Notes under the pieces: model-generated
What the model was told of the DNA's origin: nothing
Seen by the model: the letters and a program-made list of their open reading frames with translations, nothing else
Database searches by the model: none
Shown: piece by piece, positions 6,423 to 8,137 of the stretch
Layout of the letters: each line of letters begins with the position of its first letter
Position numbering within the stretch: position 1 is the stretch's first letter
Program-made: the position numbers and the translations under genes
Origin: Campylobacterota bacterium
GTDB taxonomy: Bacteria > Campylobacterota > Campylobacteria > Campylobacterales > Sulfurimonadaceae
Direction of reading: 5' to 3'
Length of the DNA stretch: 8,137 nucleotides
Assembly (NCBI GenBank): GCA_013153755.1
Contig: JAADDU010000062.1
Coordinates: 1 to 8,137 of the forward strand

Positions 6423-7137
6423 ATATGTTAAATGTTTCTATTTTCTCTATAAAAAGTGGTAATTTTTCTATAATCTTTGCATCTTCTTTAACGATACAAC
6501 TACCACCCCAAAAGCCCAAACCATCTTCAAAACCTACACGATTTACAAAAATTAACTTTGAGCTACACTCTTTAGCAACTGTTTTTATGATGTCGTACCA
6601 TTTTTTTTCTATCTCTAAACCACTCTCACTAAAACCTCTGGCTGGAGACGATACAAGAGCTAAAATCATATCTGGATTTTGCTCTATCAAATCATGATGA
6701 ACATTTTTATGCCATAAGTCTTCACAAACAACCATACTCAATCTTTTACCAGAAACCATAAAACTCTCAAAAATATTACCGGCATCATAGTATCTAGCTT
6801 CTTCAAACATACCATAATTTGGTAGATGAACTTTGTTATGTTTAGATACTAAAATACCTTTTGAAAAATATAAAGCAGTATTTCTAAATGTATTAGTATC
6901 TCTTAGAGCTGCACCCACCACTATATCTATATCTTTGCTTAACTCTTTTATCGTATCTAACTCATCTATATCCCAAGCATCTTCATAAAGCTTGTCTTGA
7001 AGGAGATAACCGTTTAATGATAATTCTGGAAATACTATAAGATCACTTATATCTTTATGTTCTTTTATAATATCTAAAACTTCTAAAAGATTTATACGAC
7101 TTAATTTTGGAGAAGTTTGAGCAAGTGTAACTTTCAT
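6421..7137 (-). CDS. Carbon-nitrogen hydrolase (nitrilase superfamily), resembling the glutaminase domain of NAD synthetase
   Basis: Cytosolic amidase-type enzyme with the nitrilase Glu-Lys-Cys active site. Seen over 238 aa, a single complete domain: LIVFPELSLNGY with E38, HNKVHLPNYGMFEEARYYDAG (100-120) with K102 and a nearby E112/E113, and MVVCEDLWH (135-143) with nucleophile C138. The strings LPNYGxFxE-x-RYY and CEDLW are those of the glutaminase domain of glutamine-dependent NAD synthetase (NadE), more than of omega-amidases or beta-ureidopropionases. There is no synthetase domain attached: the protein ends soon after the last nitrilase strand, at ETFNI. It may be a stand-alone glutaminase or a related amidase; the substrate is unknown. 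The ATG follows the fabD stop by two bases with no close ribosome site (GAGGAA is about 14 bases away), suggesting coupling to fabD. The mtnN start follows nine bases after its stop. Confidence 0.88.
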   Translation of the reverse strand: MKVTLAQTSPKLSRINLLEVLDIIKEHKDISDLIVFPELSLNGYLLQDKLYEDAWDIDELDTIKELSKDIDIVVGAALRDTNTFRNTALYFSKGILVSKHNKVHLPNYGMFEEARYYDAGNIFESFMVSGKRLSMVVCEDLWHKNVHHDLIEQNPDMILALVSSPARGFSESGLEIEKKWYDIIKTVAKECSSKLIFVNRVGFEDGLGFWGGSCIVKEDAKIIEKLPLFIEKIETFNI

Positions 7138-7139
7138 AA

Positions 7140-8078
7140 TTAACTACAAACTTCCTCTTTAACTTTAGCTAAAGATGCCATATCGGAGATATTTAAAGTT
7201 TTTAATTCCTTAACAATTCTACGGTTTAACCCTTTTAGTGTCACACCATTACCAAACTCTATAGCCATATCTACATCATTTGCTATAGATAAGATAGATT
7301 GTTTATATTTTACAGGTTTAACTAACTGTTCTTTTAAAAGTGAAAGTGCTTCATCTTTATGTGCATAAGGTTTTGTAGTTACATTTGAGATAATTGGTGC
7401 ACTAAAATTATCTTTAATCATATCTAGCATCAATTTCTCTAGTGGCTCTTGAGCAGATGCCAACAACTCACAATGTGAAGCTACAGACATGTCAAGAAGT
7501 AACGCTCTTTTTGCACCAGCATCTTTAAAAGTTTGTTCTAACGATGCTAAGTCAGACTTAATACCAGCGACAACAAGTTGCCCATCTTGATTATAATTTG
7601 CAGCCCATACTTTTTTGCCCTCAGCTTGTGCATCTGAACATACTTTTTCTACACTCTCATCATTAAGACCAACGATAACCATCATCCCTGCATCTATACC
7701 TTGACAAGCACTTTGCATATATGCACCTCTATTATGTACTAATTCTACTGCATCTATATAGTCTATCGCTCCACTAGCACAAAGTGCTGAAAACTCTCCA
7801 AGAGAGTGACCTAAAAATAGTGTTGCTTCAACATCTGGACAAACCTCTTTAAAAAGACGATAAGCAATCATTTGAACAAGTAAAATAGCCGGTTGTGTAT
7901 ATGCAGTTTGTCCAAGTTTTTCATTTTCATCAAAAATCAACTCTTTAAAATCTACACCTATTCTCTCTCCAGCTTTTTTAAACATCTCTTTTGCAATATC
8001 ACTATTTTCGTAAAAATCTTTACCCATTCCAACTGCTTGAGAACCTTGCCCTGCAAATATCATCGCTATTTTTTTCAT
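7140..8078 (-). CDS. fabD: Malonyl-CoA:ACP transacylase
   Basis: Transfers malonyl from CoA to acyl carrier protein, supplying the two-carbon donor for type II fatty acid synthesis in the cytosol. Seen over 312 aa, the standard length: FAGQGSQ (8-14) with oxyanion-hole Q11, TQPAILLVQ (61-69), the nucleophile motif GHSLGEF (90-96) with S92, R117 in VHNRGAYMQ that binds the malonyl carboxylate, NYNQDGQLVVAG (161-172), SVASHC (198-203) with catalytic H202, and IEFGNGVTLKGLNRRI (273-288), the usual C-terminal signature. Every catalytic residue is present, so it is expected to be active. AAGGA at 8088-8084, five bases before the ATG, fixes the start and overlaps the stop of a preceding gene at the window edge. 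Unusually for fabD, no other fab gene is adjacent on the downstream side; the neighbours are a nitrilase and mtnN. Confidence 0.97.
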   Translation of the reverse strand: MKKIAMIFAGQGSQAVGMGKDFYENSDIAKEMFKKAGERIGVDFKELIFDENEKLGQTAYTQPAILLVQMIAYRLFKEVCPDVEATLFLGHSLGEFSALCASGAIDYIDAVELVHNRGAYMQSACQGIDAGMMVIVGLNDESVEKVCSDAQAEGKKVWAANYNQDGQLVVAGIKSDLASLEQTFKDAGAKRALLLDMSVASHCELLASAQEPLEKLMLDMIKDNFSAPIISNVTTKPYAHKDEALSLLKEQLVKPVKYKQSILSIANDVDMAIEFGNGVTLKGLNRRIVKELKTLNISDMASLAKVKEEVCS

Positions 8079-8083
8079 CTTTT

Positions 8084-8088
8084 TCCTT
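8084..8088 (-). promoter_or_regulatory. Ribosome binding site of fabD
   Basis: AAGGA on the minus strand with a five-base spacer to the fabD ATG. It begins on the last base of the TAA that ends the frame entering from the right edge, an arrangement repeated at yebC and mtnN in this window. Confidence 0.7.
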
Positions 8089-8137
8089 TATAAATATTCT
8101 TTGTTTTCTGCTATCTTTTTACGCAGTGTATTTCGAT
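8088..8137 (-). CDS. 3' end of an unidentified gene upstream of fabD (partial)
   Basis: Only one minus-strand frame is open from the right edge: it encodes RNTLRKKIAENKEYL and stops with TAA at 8090-8088. The other two frames hit stops (TAG, TAA) within the same stretch. The frame ends nine bases before the fabD ATG with the fabD ribosome site touching its stop, the same spacing style as the other operon joints here, so it is probably the tail of the preceding operon gene. Fifteen residues, Lys-rich and likely helical, are too few to identify the product. Confidence 0.6.
   Translation of the reverse strand, partial: RNTLRKKIAENKEYL

Noticed and set aside
6425..6697. Plus-strand open frame of 90 codons opposite the nitrilase gene
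   Set aside because: Antisense to a gene with clear catalytic motifs; Ser/Lys/Pro composition without any domain.
7893..8093. Plus-strand open frame of 66 codons opposite the start of fabD
   Set aside because: Antisense to the well-conserved fabD N-terminus; Phe- and Cys-rich shadow of Lys codons.
1..8137. Mobile elements, CRISPR arrays, tRNA/rRNA genes, toxin-antitoxin or defence systems
   Set aside because: No transposase or integrase motifs, no regularly spaced repeats, no tRNA-like cloverleaf, and nearly all bases are taken up by conserved cellular genes.

Overview
The window looks like ordinary chromosomal DNA from an AT-rich bacterium (about one third G+C by eye), most likely a member of the Campylobacterota, possibly close to Sulfurimonas. 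The lineage is inferred from protein flavour: a YebC beginning MGRAFEYR, a short TtcA-like protein with the motif FCSFFSRMRRG, and Lys/Ile/Asn-rich coding. It was not checked by any search. Genes are packed tightly, with gaps of 1-11 bases inside operons, and no stretch of more than about 70 bases lacks a gene.

Layout. Positions 2-2796 (+) hold a secretion/pilus ATPase (GspE/PilB type, 5' end probably outside the window) and its inner-membrane platform partner (GspF type), overlapping by ATGA. They converge on, and overlap by 17 bases, a minus-strand group read from 4423 down to 2780: an acidic 115-aa protein of unknown function, yebC, and a YigZ/IMPACT-family protein. A 10-bp perfect hairpin lies inside the overlap, within the coding sequence of yigZ and across the gspF stop, and could terminate both transcripts. 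Positions 4424-4489 form a 66-base divergent promoter region with a symmetric GTATAATAC core that offers a -10 element on each strand. To its right a solitary 163-aa unknown gene (+) runs to 4981 and overlaps by 11 bases the end of a second minus-strand operon. That operon is read from beyond the right edge: the 3' end of an unidentified gene, fabD, a NadE-glutaminase-like nitrilase, mtnN, and a ttcA-like gene with a TTG start.

How the genes relate. The right-hand operon is a housekeeping mix: malonyl-CoA loading for fatty acid synthesis, a C-N hydrolase possibly handling glutamine or another amide, methylthioadenosine/S-adenosylhomocysteine cleavage, and a tRNA-thiolation-type enzyme. The yebC group may be translation-related. 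The gspE-gspF pair belongs to type II secretion, type IV pilus or DNA-uptake machinery, but no pilin is present to decide which.

I see no mobile element, CRISPR array, tRNA, rRNA or defence system. The points most worth a second look are the TtcA-like protein lacking one cysteine of the usual CxxC cluster motif, the hairpin shared by two overlapping convergent genes, the symmetric divergent promoter, the stand-alone NadE-glutaminase-like enzyme, and the two unknown genes.
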